Below are positions 50,017 to 58,107 of a stretch of DNA of 64,000 nt, in pieces; within the stretch, counting starts at the first letter, position 1; every line of letters begins with the position of its first letter. A model generated the notes under the pieces. The model saw nothing but the letters and a program-made list of their open reading frames with translations, did no database searches and had not been told where the DNA came from. This DNA is from Geomonas silvestris (GTDB lineage: Bacteria; Desulfobacterota; Desulfuromonadia; Geobacterales; Geobacteraceae), in assembly GCF_014193515.1 (NCBI RefSeq), contig NZ_BLXX01000010.1:1-64000 (forward strand), in the 5' to 3' direction. A program made the position numbers and the translations under genes.

Positions 50017-51746
50017 GCTCAACGGCGCATGCCACCCTCCGCCCCCGTCTGGTCCTCGCCCTGATCCTCGTCGCGGCCGCCTGCCTCGCCTACGCGAACA
50101 CGCTGGCCAACGGGTTCGTCTACGACGACGAGTTCCAGGTGCTCAAGAACCCGTGGATCCGGGACTTCCGCAACCTCCCCGCCATCTTCTCGAGCGAGGT
50201 CTGGGGCTTCAAGGGAAGTTCCATCTCCAACTACTACCGGCCGCTTTTGCACGTGGCCTACCTGGTGGGGTACCACCTCTTTGGCCTCGCGGCCTGGGGC
50301 TACCATGCCATAAACCTCCTCTTGCACGCGGTGGCGACCCTCCTGGTCTACCTCCTTGCCGAGACCGTGCTCTCCAGGGAGACTGCCGGCGCGCCTTCCG
50401 GGGCGTACTCCTTCCCGGCGCTGGCGGCGGCGCTCATCTTCGCGGTCCACCCGATCCACACCGAGGTCGTGGCGCCGGTCATGAGCGTGACCGACCTGCT
50501 CCTGACCGTCAGCTACGTCTCGGCGCTCTACCTGCACCTGCGCTTTGCCGAGCGCCCCTGGTACTTCAACCTCGTTCCGGCGGGGTTGTTCGGCCTGGCG
50601 CTCCTTTCCAAGGAGATCGGCATCACGCTGCCGCTGGTACTTATTGCCGGCGATTTCCTCCTCGCGCAGCGGCGGGCGCCCTTGGCCAGGTTGGCGGCGC
50701 GCCACGCCCCCTACCTGGTCGTTGCCCTGGCCTACCTGGCGGTCCGGGGGAGCGTGCTCGGCGCCTTCGCCCCCATCAACCGGCATCCCGACCTCTCGGG
50801 TTTCCAGTTGATCCTCAACATCTTCCCGCTTGCCGTCCAGTACGGTTTCAAGCTGCTGCTGCCGGTGGACCTCAACGCCATGTACGAGTTCCACCCGGTG
50901 AAGTCGCTCGCCGAACCGCGCGCCTACCTTTCCGTCGGCGCCGTGGCGGCTGCGGCGTGGCTTTGCCCGGCCGGCGCCCGGAGGTCGAAGACGGTCGCCT
51001 TCGGGGTGGTGCTGACCGTGGTTCCGCTGCTTCCGGCCTTCTACATCCGCGCTATTCCGTACCCGTTCGCCGAACGCTACCTCTACCTCCCCTCGGTCGG
51101 CGCGGTCCTGGTCCTCGCGGGCCTTTTGGCCCGGTACGCGCGGCAGCCGAAGCTGCTCCGGACGCTGCAGGTCGCCCTGGCCGTGGTCGCCTGCTGCTAC
51201 CTGGCCGGAACCGTCCGGCGCAACGCCGTCTGGAAGGACAACTACACCCTGTGGTCCGACACCGTGTTGAAATCCCCGGGCAACGCCGTGGTGCACAACA
51301 ACCTGGGCGAGGCGCTCAGGGTGATGGGGAGGCTGCCGGAGGCGATCGCCCAACTGCGCCAGGCGGCGGAACTGGACCCGCACACCGAGTACTTCCGGCA
51401 CCTGGGGAACGCCTACTACGAAGCCGGAGACAAAACCGAGGCGGCCCGCCAGTACGAGAAGGCGGTCACCCTGGAACCGGCGAACCCGATGGCCCACAAC
51501 GATCTCGGTTCACTCTACGCGGAGCTTGGAAACTTCGGGCAGTCCATCGTGCACCTGGAAGCTGCCGTGCGCCTCGACCCTGCCCAGGCCGACAGCCACT
51601 TCAACCTGGGGTTGGTCTACCGCGACACCGGCAGGATAGACCCGGCGCTCGCGCAGTTCGAGGCGGCGCTGCGCCTGAACCCCAACGAACCCGCCTACCG
51701 TGCCGCGCTGGCCGAAGCCTACGCCGTGAAGCAAAGGAGCAGATAA
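50013..51746 (+). CDS. TMTC-like GT-C glycosyltransferase with TPRs (YDDE subtype)
   Basis: 577 residues. The acidic loop is FVYDDEFQVLKNP (Asp38-Asp39). NYYRPLLHVAYLVGY, HPIHTEVVAPVMSVTD, SKEIGITLP and AERYLYLP follow, then about four TPRs (430-570). The HPIHTEV..VTD loop departs from the SARN and ERKD forms of the other copies. The ATG overlaps the GT2 stop by four bases, and the PIG-V-like gene starts directly after its TAA. This is the tightest enzyme set in the island and the best candidate for one donor-transferase pathway. Confidence 0.91.
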   Translation: MSSTAHATLRPRLVLALILVAAACLAYANTLANGFVYDDEFQVLKNPWIRDFRNLPAIFSSEVWGFKGSSISNYYRPLLHVAYLVGYHLFGLAAWGYHAINLLLHAVATLLVYLLAETVLSRETAGAPSGAYSFPALAAALIFAVHPIHTEVVAPVMSVTDLLLTVSYVSALYLHLRFAERPWYFNLVPAGLFGLALLSKEIGITLPLVLIAGDFLLAQRRAPLARLAARHAPYLVVALAYLAVRGSVLGAFAPINRHPDLSGFQLILNIFPLAVQYGFKLLLPVDLNAMYEFHPVKSLAEPRAYLSVGAVAAAAWLCPAGARRSKTVAFGVVLTVVPLLPAFYIRAIPYPFAERYLYLPSVGAVLVLAGLLARYARQPKLLRTLQVALAVVACCYLAGTVRRNAVWKDNYTLWSDTVLKSPGNAVVHNNLGEALRVMGRLPEAIAQLRQAAELDPHTEYFRHLGNAYYEAGDKTEAARQYEKAVTLEPANPMAHNDLGSLYAELGNFGQSIVHLEAAVRLDPAQADSHFNLGLVYRDTGRIDPALAQFEAALRLNPNEPAYRAALAEAYAVKQRSR

Positions 51747-52889
51747 GTGATCGGAAGGGCCCTGAATCCTCGCGTCAAGAAGCTCGTCGTGATCACCTTG
51801 CTGGTCAAGCTCGCCGTACTCGGCCTGATAGGCGCGAGCACGTACCTCGTGCCGTTTTCTTTCACCGGGCACGACGTGAACTTCGTGTACCCGATCGGCG
51901 AACCGGCCTACTGGGCCTCCGCCTTCAAAACCTGGGATGCCAACCACTACCTCTACCTGGCCGACAACTGGTACTCCCCGTTCCACATCGGCAACGCCTT
52001 CTACCCGCTACTCCCCTTCCTGATCCGGGTGGCGGGGTACCTCGCCCTGGGGCACAACCTGGTTGCGGGACTCGCGGTCTCCACGCTCTGCACGGTCCTC
52101 TCGGTGGTGTACCTTTTCCGGCTGGTGGCAACGACGCACGACGAGGAGGTCGCCTTCCGGAGCTGCCTCATCCTGCTCGCCTTCCCGACCAGTTTTTACA
52201 TCGGCCTGGTGTACACCGAGTCGGTCTTCCTCATGCTGGCGACCATGCTCCTTTACTATCTGAAGGAGAACCGGAGCGCGCCGGCGCTCGCCTGTGCCTT
52301 CCTGCTCCCCTTGACCCGCCCCACCGGGATACTGGTCGTCGTCCCGGTGCTCGTCGCCCTGTTTTTCGAGCTGCGCGCCCAAGGGAAACTCGACCCCAAG
52401 AAGCTGCTGGTACCGTTCGGATTCCTGGCGGGGTACGGGAGCTACCTCTTGGTGATGCTGCTCGCGACCGGCGACGCCTTTGCCGGCTTCGACGCCCAGA
52501 AGGTATTCCAGGCAAGCAACTCGCTGCTCAACATGCTGCATCCGGTGAACTGGTTTCTCTCCAACTTCGTCTACACGGAGTTCACCTTGAACGGCTTCAC
52601 CACGAGCATCGTGAACCGGGTGTTCTTCGTGGTCTACGCCGTGATCGCGGCGCTCTCCTACCGGAAACTGGACAAGACCCAGTTCGCCTACCTCTTGATT
52701 ACCGGCCTGGTTCCGGCCCTGACCGGCAGCCTCACCTCGTACGTGCGTTACCTCGTCATCGTGTTCCCCATTTTCGTCTACCTGGCGCTCACGCTGAGGG
52801 GAAAAACGGTGTTGTTCTATCTGGTTCCTTGCTCTATCCTTCAGGTCGCCGGCGTTTTGCTGCACGCCTCGAACAGGTGGGTCGCCTGA
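51747..52889 (+). CDS. PIG-V-like (GT-C) mannosyltransferase family membrane protein
   Basis: 380 residues, starting GTG immediately after the previous TAA. There are about eight to nine membrane segments. The outer-loop signature FKTWDANHYLYLADN followed by FYPLLPFLIR matches the PIG-V/GPI-mannosyltransferase-II-like bacterial family, in which the W-D-x-x-x-Y acid is catalytic. It would add a second sugar, probably mannose, from a lipid-phosphate donor; this is inferred from family and operon. LTRPTG in the middle is also typical. It ends the 49.0-52.9 kb cassette. Confidence 0.88.
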   Translation: MIGRALNPRVKKLVVITLLVKLAVLGLIGASTYLVPFSFTGHDVNFVYPIGEPAYWASAFKTWDANHYLYLADNWYSPFHIGNAFYPLLPFLIRVAGYLALGHNLVAGLAVSTLCTVLSVVYLFRLVATTHDEEVAFRSCLILLAFPTSFYIGLVYTESVFLMLATMLLYYLKENRSAPALACAFLLPLTRPTGILVVVPVLVALFFELRAQGKLDPKKLLVPFGFLAGYGSYLLVMLLATGDAFAGFDAQKVFQASNSLLNMLHPVNWFLSNFVYTEFTLNGFTTSIVNRVFFVVYAVIAALSYRKLDKTQFAYLLITGLVPALTGSLTSYVRYLVIVFPIFVYLALTLRGKTVLFYLVPCSILQVAGVLLHASNRWVA

Positions 52890-52991
52890 TAAACTCCCCG
52901 CCGCGCCGGGGGGAGGATCTAATGTAAGAGATTCGACGGTTTAGGTGCAGTTGCCGTATTCAATTCCATGCAGTTAACGTGAGAGGGGAAA

Positions 52992-53885
52992 ATGACCAAG
53001 ATAACTCGCAATGATAAATGTCCCTGCGGCAGCGGTAAGAAATACAAGTCGTGCTGCTTGCCCGAACTCGAGGCCCGGAGGTTCGCGGCGCTCGCTGCCC
53101 TGCGCGATGCGTGCGGGATCCACCCGAGCGAGCCCGTTTCGGTAGCTAAGGCGATCGTGCTGGCGGTCGAGCATCAAAAGGCCAGCCGCTTCCCCCTTGC
53201 CGAGAAGATCTACCACAACGTGCTCCTGCTCGAGCCGGAGCACCAGGATGCCCTTTTCGCCCTCGCCCTGATAGGCCAGGCCAAAGGGGACAAGGACCAG
53301 GCCGTGGAGTATCTGGAAAAGTGCCTGAACGCCGACCCCAACAACTACAACTACCGCATCCGGATCGGATCCATCTACAACTCCCTGGATATGCCGGAAA
53401 AGGCGCAGGAGTGCTTCCAGAGCATCAGGGAGCTCATCGCCAACACCCCGCTGGACCAGTTCAACCTGGGCAACCTGTTCAACAACCTGGGCGAGCTCAA
53501 CGAAGCCGCGGTCTGCTACGAGCAGGCACTTAAGGTGAAGCCCGATTTTGGCGAGGCGCACTTCAACCTGGGGACGGTTTACCTGAAACTGGATCAACTC
53601 GACAAGGCCGTCGCGTCGCTTCAGTCGGCCCTCAAGGTGAACCCCGGCTACGCGAAAGCCCATAACAACCTGGGGTTCACCCTGAGCAAAAAGGGAGACC
53701 TCGATGGTGCCATAGCCCACTACCAGGAAGCCCTCTCCCTCACCCCCGGCTTCGCGCAGGCGCATTACAACCTGGGGAACGCCTTCAAGGCGCAAGGGCT
53801 GGAGGAGAAGGCGATGGCCTGTTTCGAAAAGACGCGGGAACTGCAGCCCGATATGCCCGAACTCGCCGAGATCTTTAAAGATTAG
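52992..53885 (+). CDS. SEC-C zinc-motif protein with TPRs
   Basis: 297 residues. The N-terminus carries a SEC-C zinc site (NDKCPCGSGKKYKSCC), as at the end of SecA. The rest is about six TPRs (DALFALALIGQAKGDKDQAVEY, AHFNLGTVYLKLDQLDKAV, AHYNLGNAFKAQGLEEKAM). There is no signal peptide, so it is cytosolic. The ATG follows GAGAGGGG. SEC-C motifs can bind SecB or ribosomes; a role in export targeting of the neighbouring secreted proteins is possible but unproven. Confidence 0.9.
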   Translation: MTKITRNDKCPCGSGKKYKSCCLPELEARRFAALAALRDACGIHPSEPVSVAKAIVLAVEHQKASRFPLAEKIYHNVLLLEPEHQDALFALALIGQAKGDKDQAVEYLEKCLNADPNNYNYRIRIGSIYNSLDMPEKAQECFQSIRELIANTPLDQFNLGNLFNNLGELNEAAVCYEQALKVKPDFGEAHFNLGTVYLKLDQLDKAVASLQSALKVNPGYAKAHNNLGFTLSKKGDLDGAIAHYQEALSLTPGFAQAHYNLGNAFKAQGLEEKAMACFEKTRELQPDMPELAEIFKD

Positions 53886-54304
53886 CGAAGAGATATTGTA
53901 AAGCATTCATGCATACCCCGGTTGACTCCGTCCTGGAATCAAGCCTGCCCCAGCTGTTACCTCCAGGATCCGCTTGGTTCGTGTCGGAGAACCAAGCGGA
54001 TCCCCTGTCAGATACCCTTGCAGTATTTCCCTCCTTACCCAAACAGCAAGACTTAACACCCCGAGACACAGTAGATAGTGCGGAGCGGACTGTTAAAGAA
54101 GCTGTACTGTTCTCTCGGCTATTGACGTAGTACAACCAAGCCAGATCCTATCTGTATCACATCCTTTGAGGCAGCTTTAAAGTATACGCTTTTTATTATT
54201 AAAGTACTTGCAAGTTAAGAATAGGTGGATTATAAAAATACAATATTTATGTTTTATTTGTTATGCACGCCCAGTTGGGGGGCACTCGAGAAGGTATCAA
54301 CAAC
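53886..54304. other. Intergenic region with a perfect inverted repeat and an AT-rich patch
   Basis: About 420 bases. A 15-bp perfect inverted repeat lies at 53966-54003. Bases 54170-54260 are strikingly AT-rich (one sampled line about 23% GC) in an otherwise GC-rich genome. No protein gene is supported. Confidence 0.6.
53966..54003. repeat. Perfect 15-bp inverted repeat (hairpin)
   Basis: GGATCCGCTTGGTTC (53966-53980) is the exact complement of 53989-54003, with an eight-base loop. There is no T-tract. It could be an RNA processing stem, an operator or a mobile-element remnant. Confidence 0.7.
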
Positions 54305-54709
54305 ATGACAAGGGTGATTCTGCGAGGATGTTTTGGACTGGTTTTCATGGCCGTGGCCCTCTCTTTGTTTCTGCCAGAGGAATGCGCGAATTCGGCGTGG
54401 GAAACCTATAGAAGGTTCCGGCATGACCCGGGGCAGGTTGCTTTCGATGGTGTACGCAAGACCTTGCCTGACCCGGAAAGCGCAAGGTTCCTGAGCTTTG
54501 AAAAGGTCGTCAAAGACGAAGATTACCGTAAGTACGATACCTATTTGTTGAGGTACGCAACGAAGAATTCCTTCGGCGAATACGGGATCAACGAGAGATT
54601 CGTGAAAAAGGACGGCAGTACGGATGAGCCGTATTATGCGGAGAGGCAGAAGCTTAAAACGAGAGTCACCAAGACAGGAAATGAGGTTAATTCCGGTTCC
54701 CTGAACTGA
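54305..54709 (+). CDS. Hypothetical protein with N-terminal membrane anchor
   Basis: 134 residues from ATG 54305, with a weak AAGG ten bases upstream. A hydrophobic N-terminus (VILRGCFGLVFMAVALSLFLP) is a signal or anchor. The rest is charged (TLPDPESARFLSFEKVVKDEDYRKYDTYLLRYATKN), resembling small exported proteins with a DPESA turn, but no family is recognised. Its codon use and the AT-rich upstream patch differ from neighbours, hinting at recent acquisition. It is not obviously linked to cytochromes. Confidence 0.7.
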   Translation: MTRVILRGCFGLVFMAVALSLFLPEECANSAWETYRRFRHDPGQVAFDGVRKTLPDPESARFLSFEKVVKDEDYRKYDTYLLRYATKNSFGEYGINERFVKKDGSTDEPYYAERQKLKTRVTKTGNEVNSGSLN

Positions 54710-54804
54710 AGCGGGTCAAGGCCGATCTGTCGCAGAAGCAGTAATGCCATGTGCTGGTCCATTACGTTATCGGATGTTTTGCCAAGAGTATCAAAGTGAG
54801 CACC

Positions 54805-55356
54805 ATGACAACAGGCGACAGCGAGCAGCAGGAGTTCCCGATCCCCAAGGTGCCCGACGAGTTTTTCGTCGAGTTTGCCGCTTTGATGAAGCAACTGGAC
54901 ACGGTGAACGAACGGGCTACCCTGAAGTTGCGGAAGATCTACCAGTTCATGGACAGGTTTTCCGAGTACGTCTCCACGTTCACGGTATGCGGCGAAGGTT
55001 GTTCGTACTGCTGCCAGAACCAGGTGGGGCTCACGGACCTGGAAGCGAAGCTGATCGAGGAGAATACCGGCAGGGTGAGGAAACAGGCCGGGTCCAGCGC
55101 CTCACAACGTGAGCTGAAACCGTGCCCCTTTTTGAACGCGGAAGGGGCCTGTACCATCTATTCCTTCCGTCCCTTTAACTGCCGGACCCTCTTTACCCTC
55201 GACGATCCCGAATTTTGTAAAACGGGCGAACCTCATTACATCTACGGCAGCAGCGACGGCCGGTACTCTGTCTACTTCTACGCCAAGCTGAACGAAATCC
55301 TGGTGAAGCTCAACGGGCGCAAGCCGGTGTACGATATAAGAGATCTCTTCGAGTAA
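54805..55356 (+). CDS. YkgJ/UPF0153-type cysteine-rich metal-binding protein
   Basis: 183 residues from ATG 54805 (MTTGDSEQQEF). GTG 54796 or 54751 would add up to 18 residues, and no strong ribosome site decides among them. The cysteine pattern is that of the YkgJ family, thought to bind zinc or iron: CGEGCSYCC near residue 70, CPFL then GACTIYSFRPFNC, and a later Cys. It is cytosolic. The role is unknown; an iron-sulfur or metal-linked protein modification is proposed for relatives. A shared bidirectional terminator follows. Confidence 0.85.
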   Translation: MTTGDSEQQEFPIPKVPDEFFVEFAALMKQLDTVNERATLKLRKIYQFMDRFSEYVSTFTVCGEGCSYCCQNQVGLTDLEAKLIEENTGRVRKQAGSSASQRELKPCPFLNAEGACTIYSFRPFNCRTLFTLDDPEFCKTGEPHYIYGSSDGRYSVYFYAKLNEILVKLNGRKPVYDIRDLFE

Positions 55357-55393
55357 GGCCGGGCTTACGGCCCAGGCTTTACGGAAGGAGCAC

Positions 55394-55432
55394 AAAAAAA
55401 GGTCTCGGCAAACGTGTTGCCGGGACCTTTTT
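55394..55432. terminator. Bidirectional terminator between convergent genes
   Basis: Seven A, stem GGTC-T-CGGCAA / TTGCCG-G-GACC (55401-55427), five T. It serves the YkgJ-type gene on the plus strand and the FKBP gene on the minus strand. Confidence 0.88.
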
Positions 55433-55460
55433 GCGTTGGAGCAGGAATCTTGCCCCCCTG

Positions 55461-55889
55461 TTACTGGATGTTGAGCAGTTCGACCTCGAAGATGAGCGTA
55501 GAGTTGGGGGGGATGTCCCGGCCTGCGCCGCGGCTGCCGTAGGCCAGATCGGGCGGGCAGACCAGCTTTGCCTTGCCGCCGACCTTCATCATCTGTACCC
55601 CCTCGGTCCAGCAGGGGATGACCCCCGAGAGCGGGAACGTGGGAATCATTTTGCTCTCGTAGGAGCTGTCGAACACCTTGCCGTTGGGCAGCGTGCCGCG
55701 GTAGTTGACCCCGACGACGCTGGAGGCCTTGGGCGAATCGCCGCTCCCCTCCTTGACGGGGATGTACACCAGCCCGGAGGCAGTCTTGACGGCCCCTTTT
55801 TCCTTGGCGGCTTTGTCGATGACGTCATTTCCCGCAGCAAGACCCGGGATTGCGAGAGCCAGCGCGATAGCAACACAAATCTTTTTCAT
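55461..55889 (-). CDS. Periplasmic FKBP-type prolyl isomerase
   Basis: 142 residues with a signal peptide (ends near LAAG, about 20). The single FKBP domain has VNYRGTLPNGKVFDSSY, VIPCWTEGVQMMKVGG and the PPDLAYGSRGAG loop. The usual VIxGW is VIPCW, but the pocket is otherwise intact, so an active isomerase is likely. The ATG at 55889 has GAGGAG six bases upstream. Unlike the 40490 gene it has no extra domain. It lies 164 bases downstream of a TMTC-like gene on the same strand. Confidence 0.9.
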   Translation of the reverse strand: MKKICVAIALALAIPGLAAGNDVIDKAAKEKGAVKTASGLVYIPVKEGSGDSPKASSVVGVNYRGTLPNGKVFDSSYESKMIPTFPLSGVIPCWTEGVQMMKVGGKAKLVCPPDLAYGSRGAGRDIPPNSTLIFEVELLNIQ

Positions 55890-56053
55890 ACCTGCTCCTC
55901 GTTTTCAAAATGGTGATGGGCCCATCCATACTGTCATCGGTAACGCTGCAGCGTCATCCTTAGATGGCGTTGCCTGCGGAGCACCGTGCCGTAACCAGAT
56001 CTGCGGCAGCAACTACCTTTGGCGGCAGCTGCCTGGTACCTGCAAGGCTCTTC

Positions 56054-57778
56054 TCAACGGGCAAACTTGGCGAGCATCTTCTGCGCCATCTTCTCGTCGA
56101 CTCCGGAGAGCATCCGGTACATCTCGTTTGCGCCGGCGGTATCTCCGGCTCTGAAGAGCGACATGCCGAGGTAGTACATGGTCTCAGGATCCCCGGGCTT
56201 GATCCGCAGCGCCTGCCGGAAATAGTCCGCCGCCTGGCGAAAATCGCCCAGGTTCCCCGCTACCGATCCCAGGTTGGAGATGGCGTTGAAGTAGTCCGGG
56301 CGGAGTTCCAGCGCGCGCTTGAAGCACGCCACCGCCTTGCCATAGTCCCCCTTGCTGGCATAGGCGATCCCCATGGTCTGCCACCCCTCGGGGAAGGTCG
56401 GCAGGATCCGGGTGGCCTGCTCTCCGGCCGCGATCGCGTCGTCGAACGATCCCGCCTCGATCTTGGCGTCCGCGAGTCCCTGCCACGCCTTCCAGTTCCG
56501 CTCCGTTACCGCTAGCGAGCGCTCGTGGAGCGTGACGCTGTCCCGCCAGTAGCCTGCCTGCTGGTGCGCCACGACTGCCAAAACGCTCACCAGTATTCCT
56601 GCCGCCGCCAAGGTTGCCCAATGCGGCAGGCGCACGCGCTCGACCAGTTCTGCTCCCCCGAATACCAGGCTGACGAAGACGCCGATGAGGGGAAGGTAGC
56701 TGTAGCGATCCGCCATTGCCTGCCCGCCAACCTGGATGATCCCGATGACCGGCAAGAGCATCACCAGGTACCAGATCCATCCCCAGAGCAGATAGGGGCG
56801 GCGGCGCCTCTCCCGGATGCAGAAATAGGAGATGAGGAGCAGGCAGCAAACCGCGACTGCCAGACGACCCAGGGGGAGGTCCGGGCTGACCGTAGCGGGG
56901 TGGGGGTAAAAGGAGGCGAGCGACACCGGCCAGAGCGTTTTCTGCAGGTATCCGATGACCGCGATCGCCGCGTTGGTCAGGCGGGGCACCAGGGGGATCG
57001 GCGACATGGCGCTCGCCCCGCCGCCGGAAGCCTGTGCCAGGAAGGTGACGATAGCCGTCGCCGCGGAGATAAGCAGAAACGGCAGCTTCGTCAGGATCAG
57101 GCGCCGGTAGCGACCGTGCTGCGTTTCCTGCGCCGGGGTGGCTGCGGAATCGAGCGGCCACCAGTCGAGGATCAAAAGGACCACCGGGAGCGTGATCACC
57201 ATTGGCTTACTGAGGATGCCCAGGGCGAAGAAGCCGATACTGGCGAGGTAGCTGCGGTACGACTCGGTGCGGGAAAAGGTCACATAGGAGTTGAGGCAGA
57301 GCAGGAAGAAGAGGGCGCTCAGGACGTCTTTTCGTTCCGAGATCCAGGCCACCGACTCGACGTGCAGGGGGTGAATGGCGAAAAGGGCTGCGACGAGGAC
57401 GCTGCGCCAGGTGTCCTTAAAAAGCCGCCGCAGCAACACAAAGAGAACCCCGCAGTTGACGGCGTGAAAAAGCAGGTTGACCAGATGTTGCGGACCGGGC
57501 GCGGGGCCGAACAGGGAGACGTCCAGCATGTGAGAAAGCCAGGTCAGCGGGTGCCAGTTCGAGGCGTGGAAACCGCTGAAGGCCCACTTGGCGCCCGCAG
57601 CCGTAAGCCCCTTAAGGGTCATGGCATTTTGGTAAACATAGATGCTGTCGTCCAGATTGACGAAGCCGAAATGACGGACCTGGAAGAAGACCGCCAGGTT
57701 TGCCACGGTAAGCAGGGCCACGACAACCCAGGTCGGCAGGTAGGGCGCTGCTTGTCGGTCCTGCTTAAGCACGTTCAT
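56054..57778 (-). CDS. TMTC-like GT-C glycosyltransferase with TPRs
   Basis: 574 residues. The acidic loop is FVNLDDSIYVYQN (Asp43-Asp44), with NWHPLTWLSHM, HPLHVESVAWISERKD, SKPMVITLP and ADRYSYLP. It belongs to the ERKD subtype with the 1184, 20584 and 42652 proteins. Four TPRs lie at about 430-560. The ATG at 57778 has AAAGGA nine bases upstream. It is the only TMTC-like copy near the giant repeat protein, which lies upstream on the same strand but behind a terminator. Confidence 0.9.
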   Translation of the reverse strand: MNVLKQDRQAAPYLPTWVVVALLTVANLAVFFQVRHFGFVNLDDSIYVYQNAMTLKGLTAAGAKWAFSGFHASNWHPLTWLSHMLDVSLFGPAPGPQHLVNLLFHAVNCGVLFVLLRRLFKDTWRSVLVAALFAIHPLHVESVAWISERKDVLSALFFLLCLNSYVTFSRTESYRSYLASIGFFALGILSKPMVITLPVVLLILDWWPLDSAATPAQETQHGRYRRLILTKLPFLLISAATAIVTFLAQASGGGASAMSPIPLVPRLTNAAIAVIGYLQKTLWPVSLASFYPHPATVSPDLPLGRLAVAVCCLLLISYFCIRERRRRPYLLWGWIWYLVMLLPVIGIIQVGGQAMADRYSYLPLIGVFVSLVFGGAELVERVRLPHWATLAAAGILVSVLAVVAHQQAGYWRDSVTLHERSLAVTERNWKAWQGLADAKIEAGSFDDAIAAGEQATRILPTFPEGWQTMGIAYASKGDYGKAVACFKRALELRPDYFNAISNLGSVAGNLGDFRQAADYFRQALRIKPGDPETMYYLGMSLFRAGDTAGANEMYRMLSGVDEKMAQKMLAKFAR

Positions 57779-57977
57779 GCTTCTTGTTCCTTTCAGGCGG
57801 GCGGCGCTGTGCAGGGGGCGCAGAATCCTGGGCGCGAGGTGTCAAGGTACCTGCAACGGCAGAACTTACTTAGCATAAACCGTTACTGCTGCACAATCTT
57901 AAAATGGTATCAGCCACTTGGACACCTTGAAGCGGTGTCAGGTGCTAGGGGCGTGTGTTAGGCCCTGCCGGCGCGCC

Positions 57978-57998
57978 GGGCGAATGATCATTCGCCCC
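57978..57998. repeat. Dispersed palindrome, perfect copy
   Basis: GGGCGAATGATCATTCGCCC is a perfect 20-base palindrome. The flank CTGCC-GCGCGCC on its left matches the copy at 981-1001, which has one mismatch in the centre. Confidence 0.75.
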
Positions 57999-58027
57999 TA
58001 GGTCTAGCTCCGAAATCCATGGCGAGG

Positions 58028-58069
58028 AAAAAAAGAAGGGCTCACGCTTTTGCAGGTGAGCCCTTCTTT
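58028..58069 (-). terminator. Rho-independent terminator of the giant repeat gene
   Basis: Read on the minus strand: stem AAAGAAGGGCTCAC / GTGAGCCCTTCTTT (14 bp, loop of ten) followed by a run of T. It lies about 40 bases after the stop codon. Confidence 0.92.
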
Positions 58070-58107
58070 CATGTTACCGGTTGCTGCGGAGTTGCCTCAG
58101 CTGCGGG

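Larger units (their letters stand above)
57779..58107. other. Intergenic region with palindromic repeat and terminator
   Basis: 329 bases between the giant repeat gene and the TMTC-like gene, both on the minus strand. It holds a dispersed palindrome (57978-57998) and the terminator of the repeat gene (58028-58069). No clear minus-strand promoter was found. Confidence 0.55.

Noticed and set aside
50003-52927. 974-codon plus-strand open frame overlapping the TMTC-like and PIG-V-like genes
   Set aside because: Out-of-frame shadow, Pro/Arg-rich and without any hydrophobic pattern; the true frames show membrane segments and TPRs.
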